Assembly (NCBI GenBank): GCA_038040445.1
Contig: JBBPIG010000005.1
Coordinates: 73,690-137,689 of the forward strand
Source: Acidobacteriota bacterium
GTDB lineage: Bacteria; Acidobacteriota; Blastocatellia; UBA7656
Length of the DNA: 64,000 nt
Reading direction: 5' to 3'
Positions 27,655-36,678 of this stretch are shown here, one piece after another (position 1 is the stretch's first letter; each line of letters begins with the position of its first letter). The notes beneath the pieces were generated by a model. The model was given only the letters and a program-made list of their open reading frames with translations. It ran no database searches and was not told where the DNA came from. A program made the translations under genes and the position numbers.

Positions 27655-29427
27655 TCAAGTCCCCGGCGTCGCAGCCGAACTGCCAGTCAGTCTAAGCAGA
27701 AACTTGTACAACTCAGGATCGCCCGTCAACAACTCGCGATTGGTGTGCCGCCCGGTCACTCCCGCGGAGGGCCGTTTGCGGTCCGAAATGAAGGCTTCGT
27801 AACCCTGAGCGAAGTACTCGTATTCGTTTGCCGCTGCGTAGTAGTCCAGTGTTCGACCTTCACGCCGGGCTCGCTCGTATAGCCTGCGAATCTCTTTCAC
27901 TTCGCCCGTTCCCATAACGGCGATGTGAACCTGATGCGCGAACTCGTGCGCGATAGTGTTGAAGCCGCCACGCGCCGCCTGCTCCAGGTACTCGATGCCC
28001 GAAACAGTGACTCGGCCTCCCACCCCTCGAATGCTCGCGTAGTAGCGGCCATCGAAGGTTTTCTCGCCGGCCACGTCAGCGAAGCCGCGCAGGTCCCCCG
28101 GCCGTTGATCGAATGAGAGCAAGTAGTGACGCGCCTTCTTGCGCGCGAGCTTCGGCAGAAAACCTGAGAGCGGCGCAACCGCTAGATCAATCACTGCCTG
28201 CTGACTCCTGGTTAGCGAACTATAGTTCGGGAAGATTTCTCGCGTGAGCGCGTAAGCAGGAGGCGCGGGCCGCCCATAAAACACCGCCGCGAAATCAGTC
28301 GCTCCTATCTCTATCCGCGCCCGCTCGTTGATGCCCCGATAGGCGCAACTGAGTTCCAGATGAGCGAGTGCGCCATCAGGATCCACCGCCGTGGCAAGCT
28401 TCGCCGCGACGGCCGCTCGCTCGCACTCACCTTGCCTCAACCATACATCGGCAAGGCCGATCAACGCGCCGTAGTATCGCGGCTCGATGCACAGCGCGGC
28501 CTCGAACTCCGCAACTGCCTTTGTGAGTTCTCCTTCTTGCTTCAGCAGCCGGCCGTTCAGGTAATGCGCACGCGCTTGTTGGGACACGCTTTGCCGGTAG
28601 CCCGTTTGACCGTCGAGATACTGCGACAACACGCGGCGCCCGCCAACGTTGAACGGATCCAGCGCGACTACGCGCCGCGCCAATGAGCGGGCTTCGTCGG
28701 CCTTCCGCTCACTCGACTTCACACACGCGAGCAGATACAGCGCGTCAACGCTGTAAGCGTCCAGCGCGACGGCGCGCCCGGCTTCCTCGGATGCTTCAGA
28801 CTCCTTTTTGCTCTCCAGCAGCACGCGAGCAAGCATCGCGTGCGCGTGGCTGTTTTGCGGTTCTCGCGCCAGACACTCGCGGAGGCTCTCGGTCGCGTGA
28901 ACGTAATTCCCTTCGAGCAAATCCACCCCCGCCAGTCCGATGATTGACGCCATCTTCGATGCCGGGAGATTGAGTGCGCTTTCAAAGTAGCGCCGCGCTC
29001 GGGCCGGCTCTTCCGCGGCGAGATAGACCGAGCCGTATTCGTTGAGCACATCTGCTGAGTTCGGATGCTCTCTGGCCGCTTTGTCGAGCAGGCTGATCGC
29101 GCGTGCGTACTCGAGCCTGGCCCGTGCAATGCGAGCCAGCCCCACTGCTGCATCCAGACTCGCCGGCTCCAGTGCCTTAGCTTCATGGAACGCAGCTTCG
29201 GCGGAGTCGAGGTTCCACTTTCGGCGCAGCTCTTCAGCTCGTCTCAATGCCTCGGTTGCCAATTTGGGCGGCGTTTCGCCTGGTGTCTCCCAAGGCGTAT
29301 AGTTGCCCAGCGTCTCGATACCCAACGCACTCGCGATCGGCAACCGTGCGGCACACAGCAGCAACGCAACGCCAAGAACGGAGCCGAAAAACGTGTATCG
29401 AGTTTTCTGATTGCGCTTAATCATCAT
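27655..29427 (-). CDS. TPR protein with C-terminal metallopeptidase-like domain
   Basis: 590 residues. An N-terminal hydrophobic segment (FFGSVLGVALLLCAARLP) acts as signal peptide or anchor. Residues ~60-380 are tetratricopeptide repeats (AVGLARIARARLEYARAI, YAQSVSQQARAHYLNGRLL and others). The last ~200 residues hold HEFAHQVHIAVMG, a HExxH zinc motif, with a downstream EYEYFAQGYEAF helix that could give the third ligand, as in peptidase-MA-like (gluzincin) domains. It is probably an exported zinc peptidase guided by TPR contacts. Lies 18 bp after the HD gene, so the two may be co-transcribed. Confidence 0.8.
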   Translation of the reverse strand: MMIKRNQKTRYTFFGSVLGVALLLCAARLPIASALGIETLGNYTPWETPGETPPKLATEALRRAEELRRKWNLDSAEAAFHEAKALEPASLDAAVGLARIARARLEYARAISLLDKAAREHPNSADVLNEYGSVYLAAEEPARARRYFESALNLPASKMASIIGLAGVDLLEGNYVHATESLRECLAREPQNSHAHAMLARVLLESKKESEASEEAGRAVALDAYSVDALYLLACVKSSERKADEARSLARRVVALDPFNVGGRRVLSQYLDGQTGYRQSVSQQARAHYLNGRLLKQEGELTKAVAEFEAALCIEPRYYGALIGLADVWLRQGECERAAVAAKLATAVDPDGALAHLELSCAYRGINERARIEIGATDFAAVFYGRPAPPAYALTREIFPNYSSLTRSQQAVIDLAVAPLSGFLPKLARKKARHYLLSFDQRPGDLRGFADVAGEKTFDGRYYASIRGVGGRVTVSGIEYLEQAARGGFNTIAHEFAHQVHIAVMGTGEVKEIRRLYERARREGRTLDYYAAANEYEYFAQGYEAFISDRKRPSAGVTGRHTNRELLTGDPELYKFLLRLTGSSAATPGT

Positions 29428-29445
29428 CCCTAATGCTCATGTCGC

Positions 29446-30051
29446 TCAGGTTTGCCCCAATAGGTTGCGCGCCGGCTTCACCGAGTCGTCACCTGGTTGC
29501 TTCAGACCAACATCGGAAGCTACCTCCCGCAGCGAAGCGATAATGAAGTCGATGTGCTCGCCAAGGTCCACAGCCAGCTCCTCGGCGCCTTCATACACCT
29601 CATCGCGATTGACCGTGCGTGCGAATGCTTTGTCCTTGAGTTTTTTCTTCACCGACTTTGATTCAAGGTCCCAGATGCCGTTCGGCCGCACGAGCGCGCA
29701 CGCGACGATGAAGCCGGTTAGTTCGTCGCGCGCATAAAGCCCGCGCGCGAGCAGAGAGTCGCGCGGAACGCCGGTGTAGTTCGCGTGCCCGAGAATCGCC
29801 CTCCGGAGCTCATCGCTGTAGCCGCGCTCTTGGAGGATCTCAGAACCTTTCATGGGATGATCCGGAGGATTTGGGTACATCTCATAATCGAAATCGTGCA
29901 GCATTCCGGTCAATCCCCATTTGTCTTCGTCCTCGCCCAAACGCCGAGCGTATGTTCTCATCACGGCTTCTACCGCCAGAGCGTGCTTCCGCAGCGATTC
30001 ACCCTTTGTATATTCGCAGAGCAGATTCCATGCATCGTCTCGCGCCGGCAT
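29446..30051 (-). CDS. HD-domain phosphohydrolase
   Basis: 201 residues. HD superfamily metal residues appear in order: H near residue 23 (LRKHALAVEAVM), the HD pair in GMLHDFDYEMYP, His in HANYTGVP and Asp in ARDELTGFI. The HANYTG and ARDELTG variants fit the stand-alone 'HD domain-containing' hydrolases that follow HDIG-like proteins. These act on nucleotides or related phosphate esters; the substrate here is unknown. First gene before the TPR-peptidase gene on the minus strand. Confidence 0.87.
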   Translation of the reverse strand: MPARDDAWNLLCEYTKGESLRKHALAVEAVMRTYARRLGEDEDKWGLTGMLHDFDYEMYPNPPDHPMKGSEILQERGYSDELRRAILGHANYTGVPRDSLLARGLYARDELTGFIVACALVRPNGIWDLESKSVKKKLKDKAFARTVNRDEVYEGAEELAVDLGEHIDFIIASLREVASDVGLKQPGDDSVKPARNLLGQT

Positions 30052-30106
30052 AAGGCAATCAAGATAGACTGGGAAGCCGGAAGTTTCAAACCATCAAACA
30101 CACGCA

Positions 30107-30306
30107 GGCCAAAGCCTGGGTGGCAAAAACGCATGGAAAAAGAGCATGGAGTTCAGGCTTTAGCCTGGTAGTACATTCATCGTCCGACGCACAACCGGGC
30201 TAGGAGGCTAAGTTGCAGAAAGCGCATGGGGTTCAGGCTTTAGCCTGGCAGTACTCTTCTCCTCCTACGCAAGACCAGGCTAAGACCTGAACTCCATGCG
30301 CTTTCT
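30107..30306. repeat. Palindromic repeat cluster (CAGGCTTTAGCCTG type)
   Basis: Direct copies at about 30146-30176 and 30217-30249 and an inverted copy at 30274-30306, each with core CAGGCTTTAGCCTG flanked by GCATGGAGTT. The last two match at 31 of 33 positions when one is reversed, so they can fold into one long hairpin. A degenerate copy (CAGGCCAAAGCCTGG) sits near 30107. They fill the divergent gap between the HD gene and the MobB-like gene. Confidence 0.8.
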
Positions 30307-30339
30307 AAGCGGAATACGCTAGAATAACGGCGGTCGGTG

Positions 30340-31002
30340 ATGACTATGAAACTGGTGATGGTAGGCGGTCACACGCGCAATCTAGGCAAGACTTCGGTCG
30401 TCGCGGGCATCATCCGCGCGCTCCCCGAGTTCAACTGGACGGCCGTGAAGATCACGCAGTTCGGTCACGGCATCTGTTCGGTAAACGGTGAAGCTTGCGG
30501 CTGCGCGGTGAGCGAGCATCTATTCTCGATCACCGAGGAACGTCGCAAGGACACGGGCACCGACACCGCGCGCTTTCTTGCAGCAGGCGCTCGACGTTCA
30601 CTGTGGGTGCGCACAAAACAAGGCGACTTGGCCGCCGCGCTGCCTGCGTTCCGCGAGAAGATCGAAGGCGACGAGTTCATAATCGTCGAGAGCAACAGCT
30701 TGCGCAGGTTTATCACTCCGCAGCTTTATCTTCAGGTGCTGGATACTTCGAATCCGGATTTCAAGCTCTCGGCTCAGCAGATGTTCGAGCTGAGCGACGC
30801 CTACATATTGGTCAGCAGACCGGACCACTCACCCGTCTTGGCTAACACTGCTTTGCTGGCGCGAGAGATGCAGAAGAACAAACCGTGCTTTACGGTCAAG
30901 GAAGAAGATCGATTCATCAGCGAGGAGGTCATCGAGTTTGTCAGATCAAAGCTCGCAGTTGGAGCGCCCGGCGTTGCGAGACGCTTACAACCGGCCTATT
31001 AA
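30340..31002 (+). CDS. MobB-like P-loop nucleotidase
   Basis: About 220 residues. A P-loop opens the protein (MVGGHTRNLGKTSVV, GGxxxxGKT pattern), and the fold layout (SDAYILVSRPDH, then a helix) matches the MobB/SIMIBI type GTPases of molybdopterin-dinucleotide synthesis. A cysteine-rich patch (GHGICSVNGEACGC) near residues 45-58 is not usual in MobB and could bind metal. The 65-bp overlap with moaA in another frame supports a molybdenum-cofactor role. Start is ambiguous among a GTG, an ATG and a second ATG within nine bases. Confidence 0.75.
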   Translation: MTMKLVMVGGHTRNLGKTSVVAGIIRALPEFNWTAVKITQFGHGICSVNGEACGCAVSEHLFSITEERRKDTGTDTARFLAAGARRSLWVRTKQGDLAAALPAFREKIEGDEFIIVESNSLRRFITPQLYLQVLDTSNPDFKLSAQQMFELSDAYILVSRPDHSPVLANTALLAREMQKNKPCFTVKEEDRFISEEVIEFVRSKLAVGAPGVARRLQPAY

Positions 31003-31984
31003 GGACCTGAGGATTTCGGTCACCGACAGGTGCAACTATCGCTGCACGTACTGCATGCCGCTGGAGGAATACGTGTGGATCGATCGGAGCGAGATCCTCA
31101 GCTTCGAAGAGATCGCCCGCCTCGCGCGTCTGTTCGCCGGGCTGGGAGTCGAGAAGATCAGAATCACCGGCGGCGAGCCGCTCGTCCGCAAGGATCTTCA
31201 CAGACTTGTTGGAATGCTCTCGGGCCTCGCAGGCGTTCGCGATCTTTGCCTGACGACAAACGCTTCGTTGCTGTCGGAGCAAATCGAAGATCTCGCGGCG
31301 GCCGGGCTGAAGCGCATAAACGTAAGCATCGACACGCTCGATCCCGAAAAGTTCAAGCAGATAACCAAGCGCGGCGATTTGAGGAAGGTGCTCGACGGCA
31401 TCTTCGCTGCAAAGAAGCTGGGTCTTGATCCGATCAAGGTCAACGCGGTAATCGAGCGAGGCATGAACGAGGACGACATCATCCCGCTGGTCGAGTTCGC
31501 GCGAGAGCACGGCTTCGCGATGCGGTTCATCGAGTACATGGACGTCGGCAACGCGAACAACTGGATCTCGGAAAAGATAGTGTCGAAGAAAGAGATTCTC
31601 GAGAAGATCACCGCTCGCTACCCGCTTCGAGAAGTCGGCCGCGACAACGGCACGGCCCCGTCGGTTGATTACGAATTCACCGACGGCATCGGCGACGTTG
31701 GAGTTATCGCGTCAGTGACGGAACCGTTCTGCTCGAGTTGCACCCGCGCCCGCCTGACCGCCGACGGCAAGTTAGTGACTTGTCTTTTCTCAGATGCCGG
31801 CCACGATTTGAAATCGCTGATGCGAAGCGGCGCAACCGACGAACAATTGATAGAGGTGATCAGTTCGGTATGGAGCAAGCGAACCGACCGCTACTCCGAC
31901 GACCGCCTCGCAGCGATGAATTCCCCCGAGGGCTATCAGCCAAAGGCTCATCACAAGATCGAGATGATAACGCTCGGAGGATGA
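30938..31984 (+). CDS. moaA: GTP 3',8-cyclase
   Basis: 348 residues. Radical-SAM enzyme that makes the first pyranopterin precursor of the molybdenum cofactor from GTP. The first [4Fe-4S] site is CNYRCTYC (CxxxCxxC); the second cluster uses CSSCTRARLTADGKLVTC near the C terminus; the protein ends in the family's conserved GG dipeptide. The start is TTG, fixed by AGGAGG ten bases upstream inside the preceding gene. Other moa and moe genes are not in the window. A decayed copy of its 3' end lies inverted just downstream. Confidence 0.96.
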   Translation: MSDQSSQLERPALRDAYNRPIKDLRISVTDRCNYRCTYCMPLEEYVWIDRSEILSFEEIARLARLFAGLGVEKIRITGGEPLVRKDLHRLVGMLSGLAGVRDLCLTTNASLLSEQIEDLAAAGLKRINVSIDTLDPEKFKQITKRGDLRKVLDGIFAAKKLGLDPIKVNAVIERGMNEDDIIPLVEFAREHGFAMRFIEYMDVGNANNWISEKIVSKKEILEKITARYPLREVGRDNGTAPSVDYEFTDGIGDVGVIASVTEPFCSSCTRARLTADGKLVTCLFSDAGHDLKSLMRSGATDEQLIEVISSVWSKRTDRYSDDRLAAMNSPEGYQPKAHHKIEMITLGG

Positions 31985-31999
31985 GGCGTTGCTTCGGGC

Positions 32000-32181
32000 T
32001 TATCCTCCCAGGGTAATCATTTCGATTCTCTGATGAGCCTCGGGCAATTCATCGCTTCGAGGCGCTCGTCAGAGTAGCGGTCATCCGCTTACTCCAGACG
32101 GAACTGATGACTTTATCAATCATCGGTCGTTGGCTCCGCTACATTCTCCAAGTCGTGGCGGCGGTGTGAGAATAAACCTGT
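32000..32181 (-). pseudogene. Decayed 3' end of a second moaA gene
   Basis: Read on the minus strand this region translates in shifting frames to pieces aligned with the end of MoaA: GLFS-HRRHDL (MoaA CLFSDAGHDL), IDKVISSVWSKR (IEVISSVWSKR), DRYSDERLEAMN (DRYSDDRLAAMN) and AHQRIEMITLGG-stop (AHHKIEMITLGG-stop). Frameshifts and an approximately 15-bp deletion after the AMN codons break it. It runs from the stop at 32000-32002 up to the stop codon of the next minus-strand gene, where similarity ends. It is inverted relative to the intact moaA. Confidence 0.85.
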
Positions 32182-33852
32182 TTACGGCTTTGTCTGTCCC
32201 GCTCCGCTTTCGGTCTCTACATTTCTTGTTTTCGATCCCTTGCGCAGCAGGTTCTTAACGCCGAACAGCGACTCCAAAGTGTCTTCCCAGAACGGCGCAC
32301 CGACGCTCAGCAAGAAAGTCATCACTATCCACCCGGCGAGTGTCAGGAAGTCGTCTCTGCGCCTGCTAAGCCACCCTCCCCAGTCCGGCTCTTCCTTTTG
32401 ATCAGGTCGACCCTTATTAAACCAGAGATCCTTGTTGAATCTCTCTTTAACGCCTTGCCAAGTTAGCGGTTGAAACCCGAAGCCGCTCAGCTTTGCAACC
32501 TCCTTGCGAATCTCCGCTATGTCTTGTTTGATACTTTCAGTTGTCACCTTTTCCGCGGCCGTCGCAGCAGCGGCTGCGCTGTCTGCCTCTGCCTTCTCTT
32601 CGTCTGCTTTTTCCTTTGCTGCTTTTGCCGCTGTCGCGTCCTGGGTACCTGCGTTTGCCTTCGCGTCTGCTTCTTCTTTCGCCTTTTTCGCTTTTTCGGC
32701 GGCCTTCGTCGCGTCTTCCGTAGTTTTAGTGACCTTGTCTTTAGCGCCTGCGTTGGCCTTTGTGCGCTCTTCGCCCACCTGCACGAGCTGGTTCCGTAAG
32801 GAATCATTGTTCACGACATTTTTGTAGACTTCGAAAACGCTCGCATTGAGGTAAGCGACGACAAGAAAGCTGATCACTATTGCCCAGGTCTTCATGCCGC
32901 GTGTGTAACGTTCCTCGAAGCTCTGCGTCACGGTGTCGTACCATGTCTCAACCTCGCCGAGCTTAGTTCGCAGCGGCGCCACTGCCTCGTCCAATCTCGA
33001 GTTCAGTTTGGCCAGTGACGCCGAGATCTGTCCTAGCGCATCCGACAGCGCCTGTAGATTTGCAATGATTCCAGCCGCCGCCGTTGCTTTCTTTGCGGTG
33101 TCCAGATCCTCCGCTACTTTCTTTTGGACTTCTCCGAGGGTTGTCAGCACATCCGACAAGTCGATGTCGCGCAGGTGCAGTACACTCCCGATAACAAGCG
33201 TGGAAGAACCGGCAAAGACGGAGCGAAGGTCATTGAGCAATGGAGCGAGTCCTTGTTGCAGCGCGGCAAACTTGGCGTTGGCATCGCCGCTCAGATTGCC
33301 GAGATGGTTTTTGTTGATCGTGTTGATCGCGCTTTCCAGATCGGTGATTTCGCCGAAGGCCGCTGTCAATTTTGCCGTGAAGCCGCCCAGCAGTGAATCG
33401 GGTAGGACCTTACTCATGACCTTCTTCAAGTCCTCTTTGGAAATCGAGTCCAGCATTCGTTTGCCGGTTTGCGCTACGCGGCCGATCTCTTCGAATCCCT
33501 TGATCACTTCGTCGAAGAGTTTTTTGACGTCGGGACTCGGGTGCGCAGACGGGTCGTTCGGATGCGGGCGACGGGTTAGGATTTGATAGACCTTCCGGAG
33601 TATCGGAGACGAGCCGAAGATTCGCTGTAGCCATGCTCGCAGTTTGCCGCTTATGGAGGTTGGCGACTCTACGGCAGGAGGATTGAAGTTGACTACGTTC
33701 TCGAACAAGTCTAGAAGCGAGTCTTCAATTTGGCGCGACTTGATCTTTAATGCTTTCTTGAGCACCGATTGGATGGACTGCACTATTAAGCTCAACAGCA
33801 GAATCACCACAACGACCGCAATGATGTTGTCCAGCGCATTGATATTGATCAT
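32182..33852 (-). CDS. Membrane coiled-coil protein of unknown function
   Basis: About 556 residues from the ATG with GGAGGAG (an ATG four codons earlier overlaps the ribosome site). Transmembrane segments: one at the N terminus (IIAVVVVILLLSLIVQSI), one near the middle (MKTWAIVISFLVVAYL) and one near the C terminus (LTLAGWIVMTFLLSVGAPF). Between the first two are long amphipathic helices; after the second comes an Ala/Lys/Glu-rich stretch (~380-450) typical of coiled coil. No family was recognised. It is last in the long minus-strand series with the sigma factor, CHAT protein and peptidases. The gene ends where the moaA remnant begins. Confidence 0.7.
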   Translation of the reverse strand: MININALDNIIAVVVVILLLSLIVQSIQSVLKKALKIKSRQIEDSLLDLFENVVNFNPPAVESPTSISGKLRAWLQRIFGSSPILRKVYQILTRRPHPNDPSAHPSPDVKKLFDEVIKGFEEIGRVAQTGKRMLDSISKEDLKKVMSKVLPDSLLGGFTAKLTAAFGEITDLESAINTINKNHLGNLSGDANAKFAALQQGLAPLLNDLRSVFAGSSTLVIGSVLHLRDIDLSDVLTTLGEVQKKVAEDLDTAKKATAAAGIIANLQALSDALGQISASLAKLNSRLDEAVAPLRTKLGEVETWYDTVTQSFEERYTRGMKTWAIVISFLVVAYLNASVFEVYKNVVNNDSLRNQLVQVGEERTKANAGAKDKVTKTTEDATKAAEKAKKAKEEADAKANAGTQDATAAKAAKEKADEEKAEADSAAAAATAAEKVTTESIKQDIAEIRKEVAKLSGFGFQPLTWQGVKERFNKDLWFNKGRPDQKEEPDWGGWLSRRRDDFLTLAGWIVMTFLLSVGAPFWEDTLESLFGVKNLLRKGSKTRNVETESGAGQTKP

Positions 33853-34262
33853 TAGCTCCTCCATTTTGTGTCCGGTCGATGGGCCGGACTTGCTTGGGGC
33901 GCGATGTAGTGAATACGCTCCACCGCCGGGTCATACGGCAGCTTGAGTTTTTCGGAGCCGCGACCTCGCTTTGAACGGCGCCGTGCTCATCTCACAAAAA
34001 CGGCCCTCTGTTAATTCCTATCCAGCCTAGAATGGCCAATCGCGCGAAAACGTTTCAGGCCGAAAGCCGGTATCGTTGGCTGGCCGGTTTCAGAGTGGGA
34101 TGCTCGGGAAGGGTTCGTTACAGAACGAGATCCATCAGGAGTCTTCGGTGTTCATCTACGCGTCTCCTTCGCCGCCCAAAGCACTCGCAGATCTAATTCG
34201 ACCTTAAGGCATTGGCGGGCTTTCGCCGTGGCGAGCATGCGTCTCCCAGTGCTGATTGATAT
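33853..34262. other. Intergenic region
   Basis: About 410 bp between two minus-strand genes of the sigma/CHAT series. No gene, strong hairpin or repeat seen. It could hold a separate promoter for the membrane protein, which weakens the case that the whole series is a single operon. Confidence 0.5.
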
Positions 34263-35009
34263 TCAAGTTCCCATCACGCGCGCGGGCGGCTTGACCTCAA
34301 AGTGCGCGTGATTGTCGTGGCCGGCGGCGTGGCTGCAAAGGCGCTCCGCAATAAGCACGGAATCGTTCAGGAGCACGCGTTTGGCAAGCGGCTGCGCCAG
34401 AAAAGCTTTTAGCATCGCCCTCATTGCACTTCTGTCGTACGCCGCGGCTGCTACGGTGATTCCGCCGACTCTTCCGTCTTTGCGAGGAAGCCGGATGTCT
34501 GACGCGAGTCCGCTTTGGTGAGTCGCGTGCGCTCTGGTGAAGCCTCCTCTTGGAAGGCTCGTGTCGTTGATCGACAGGACGGCTGCAGTTGGGTGCAAGC
34601 TCAGGAAATCCGCTTTGTATTTTGCGCCCGCGTCTCGAAGCGTGTCGGCGAGCCAGTTGGTACCGAAGTCGTGATTGTCTGAGTGATCGGCTAATTCGTC
34701 GTTGATGAAACCCTCCGCCCGAGAGCCCGCTGGCATCGTCTGCCAGCGAGGCGCGTTGGAAGCCTGGAGCCATTTGAGCGTGTCTCCGTTAACATCGACT
34801 CTTCCGTCGCCGGTGATGGTGTTGAGTCCCTGCTTGATAGTCTGGAAGAGCTTGATCGTATCGATCGCCAACTGGTCGACGCGCTCAATGTCGTCCTCAT
34901 CGGCCAGCCAATCGAAACCCAATTCAATTAATCTTTCCTTCACGGCGCGAATATCATCAGGCTTGTTAGCGCCACCAGATCCGACGCTGCTTTGAATATT
35001 GATTGGCAT
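34263..35009 (-). CDS. Murein endopeptidase-like protein (MepA/LAS type)
   Basis: About 248 residues from an ATG with GGAGG. Residues ~15-75 look like a peptidoglycan-binding helical domain (DIRAVKERLIELGFDW to VNGDTLKWL). The catalytic part has HQSGLASDIRLP (His and Asp seven apart) and GHDNHAHFEVK, the zinc ligands of penicillin-insensitive murein endopeptidases and related LAS enzymes. It should cut peptide cross-links in cell wall. No signal peptide is present, so it is either delivered by another route or released on lysis. It sits 330 bp after the next gene of the same-strand series. Confidence 0.82.
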   Translation of the reverse strand: MPINIQSSVGSGGANKPDDIRAVKERLIELGFDWLADEDDIERVDQLAIDTIKLFQTIKQGLNTITGDGRVDVNGDTLKWLQASNAPRWQTMPAGSRAEGFINDELADHSDNHDFGTNWLADTLRDAGAKYKADFLSLHPTAAVLSINDTSLPRGGFTRAHATHQSGLASDIRLPRKDGRVGGITVAAAAYDRSAMRAMLKAFLAQPLAKRVLLNDSVLIAERLCSHAAGHDNHAHFEVKPPARVMGT

Positions 35010-35398
35010 TTTTGAACCTCCATCGTTTGAACAACTAGATATCGGAGCTTCCAAGATCAATCGCGGCAACAGGGCCTAGCATGATTGAGCCCTCATTTAT
35101 CTATGACGATATCGGCAAAGCATTACTCGCCTTGAAAGAACGGATCAACGATCGGTGTGATTAAACTGGGAACATGTCCGAAGGAGCACCTTCTATCAAC
35201 TTTTACGAGATTGACCAAGATCACCGTAAGATTGTTAACGCTAGGAGGATGGCGCTGCTGACTTGTTTGTTTTAGAAATAACGGCGCATTTCTGGCAAAC
35301 CGCCCTCAAAACTCCGCTGTTAAAACGCGGTCAAGCACCAATCCCTTGAACCCGATCACGAGAAAACTCGAATCTAACGCTGGCGCGGGACCGTGAAA
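35010..35398. other. Intergenic region
   Basis: About 390 bp without a convincing gene on either strand; no repeat or RNA structure seen. May carry an internal promoter for the endopeptidase gene. Confidence 0.5.
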
Positions 35399-35995
35399 CT
35401 ACCATCGAGGACCGCCAGAATCTTCGCTTGACTCTAAAGCCACGTCAGATCGCGGAATCGAGTGTGTCGCATCTCTGAGGAGCGCCCCCAGGAAGTCGGC
35501 TGTTCCGTAGTAACTTTCTGCGCGAAGAACAGTTAATAAGCCCGGAACGGAAATAATATAGATGAGCCCCGAACGCGCCAGCCAGAATGCATACAGAGAA
35601 AAAGACTGGATAACTAGAAGCCGCACCCTTGTCGAACTTTTCGGGTAGTCGGCATCAATCCGAGTGATAGCCTTGTCGATAGCTTCTGCAACTGGCGACA
35701 AGGCGACTCTCACAACACGCAACTCTCCGGAAGGCGACAATATCGAAGACGCAAAAGCTCTTGCGCGACCGTCGATTAGGATCTGATGGTGTTGGTATTC
35801 GGTTTTGCGGGCCGGAAAGTTGCCACTGTAGCCAGTCGCTTTCAAGCCTTCAATGCCAACAGTCCAAACGTCGAAAGATTCGCTCAACTTTACGTCGCGC
35901 TGGCTATCTACGTCGTATAACCCCGGCAGCAACCTTCCTATCTGCGCCCCTATGTCGGTCAAGGGCCTATCGAGTTCCGAATCGTTCGTCGCCAT
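35399..35995 (-). CDS. Protein of unknown function
   Basis: 198 residues from an ATG with AGGAG, 13 bp after the papain-like protease gene. A hydrophobic stretch (FWLARSGLIYIISVPGLLTV) near residue 150 could be a membrane segment. The first half has a beta-rich look (VWTVGIEGLKATGYSG). No known motif. Tight spacing argues it works with the protease, possibly as its inhibitor or substrate, but this is only inference from position. Confidence 0.65.
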   Translation of the reverse strand: MATNDSELDRPLTDIGAQIGRLLPGLYDVDSQRDVKLSESFDVWTVGIEGLKATGYSGNFPARKTEYQHHQILIDGRARAFASSILSPSGELRVVRVALSPVAEAIDKAITRIDADYPKSSTRVRLLVIQSFSLYAFWLARSGLIYIISVPGLLTVLRAESYYGTADFLGALLRDATHSIPRSDVALESSEDSGGPRW

Positions 35996-36008
35996 ATTTG
36001 AACTCCTC

Positions 36009-36602
36009 TTAAGGGATAAGCGCCCAAGTCGCGTCGAGCCTCTCGCCGAATCCGCTTAGAGTTACTATCGCGTCGGCTACTACACTATGCTTGGAGCCAT
36101 TAGCGGGATCGTGCACCAGAAAAGTAAGCGGCCCACCAGTCGGCGTTTCGCAGCCGTATAGAAGCACCACGTGGCCTACGATCCCGGTGTAGCCAAGTTG
36201 GACAGGACCATTCTTCAGCAGCTTTTTTAGCTCCGTCACCAAGTCGTTCACATTGGGGACACTTGTTCGATACTTGTAGTCCGCCGCGACAGAATACTTC
36301 TCCCAAAGTTTAGTGATTGCCCGGTCCTTCAAAGTCTGATTGCACGATCCGCTGTTGATAGGTTGATTGGTGCTCGTGCAGCAAGTTATTCCCATTCCGA
36401 GCGGCGAAAGCGCCCGTTCCGCAATGCGGCACTGACTATCGGATGAGATGTTATACGCGTTGACAACCATGCGAACGCAGGCGGCCCAACACCATTTGGT
36501 GTCGCGTTGCTCCTCGAACCGCACGCTCTCGGACGGAGTACCGCACTTTTGAGCTGGGGGAGCCGTTTCGATTCGGAATCGCTCTGTTGCGCGGAGTGAC
36601 AT
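36009..36602 (-). CDS. Papain-like cysteine protease, AvrRpt2 (C70) type
   Basis: 197 residues from an ATG with GAGGAG. The active-site Cys is C38 in KWCWAACVRM; the catalytic His is in YTGIVGHVVLLYG, and an Asp/Asn follows in VHDPANGS. The WCWAA box and the GHVVLLYG box are typical of the AvrRpt2-like papain fold (C70/C39-like). No signal peptide or propeptide is apparent. Genes on both sides are 13 and ~75 bp away on the same strand, inside the sigma/CHAT series, so it is likely co-expressed. Target unknown. Confidence 0.85.
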   Translation of the reverse strand: MSLRATERFRIETAPPAQKCGTPSESVRFEEQRDTKWCWAACVRMVVNAYNISSDSQCRIAERALSPLGMGITCCTSTNQPINSGSCNQTLKDRAITKLWEKYSVAADYKYRTSVPNVNDLVTELKKLLKNGPVQLGYTGIVGHVVLLYGCETPTGGPLTFLVHDPANGSKHSVVADAIVTLSGFGERLDATWALIP

Positions 36603-36678
36603 TGTTGCTCTCCTCAGTTGATTCTTCTCTAAGCACAATCGCCGTAGATGTCCAGGTCGCGGGCCGCTTCAACGCTAC

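Noticed and set aside
32470-32827. Cysteine- and Phe-rich plus-strand frames
   Set aside because: Complement of the Ala/Lys/Glu-rich coiled-coil segment of the membrane protein gene.
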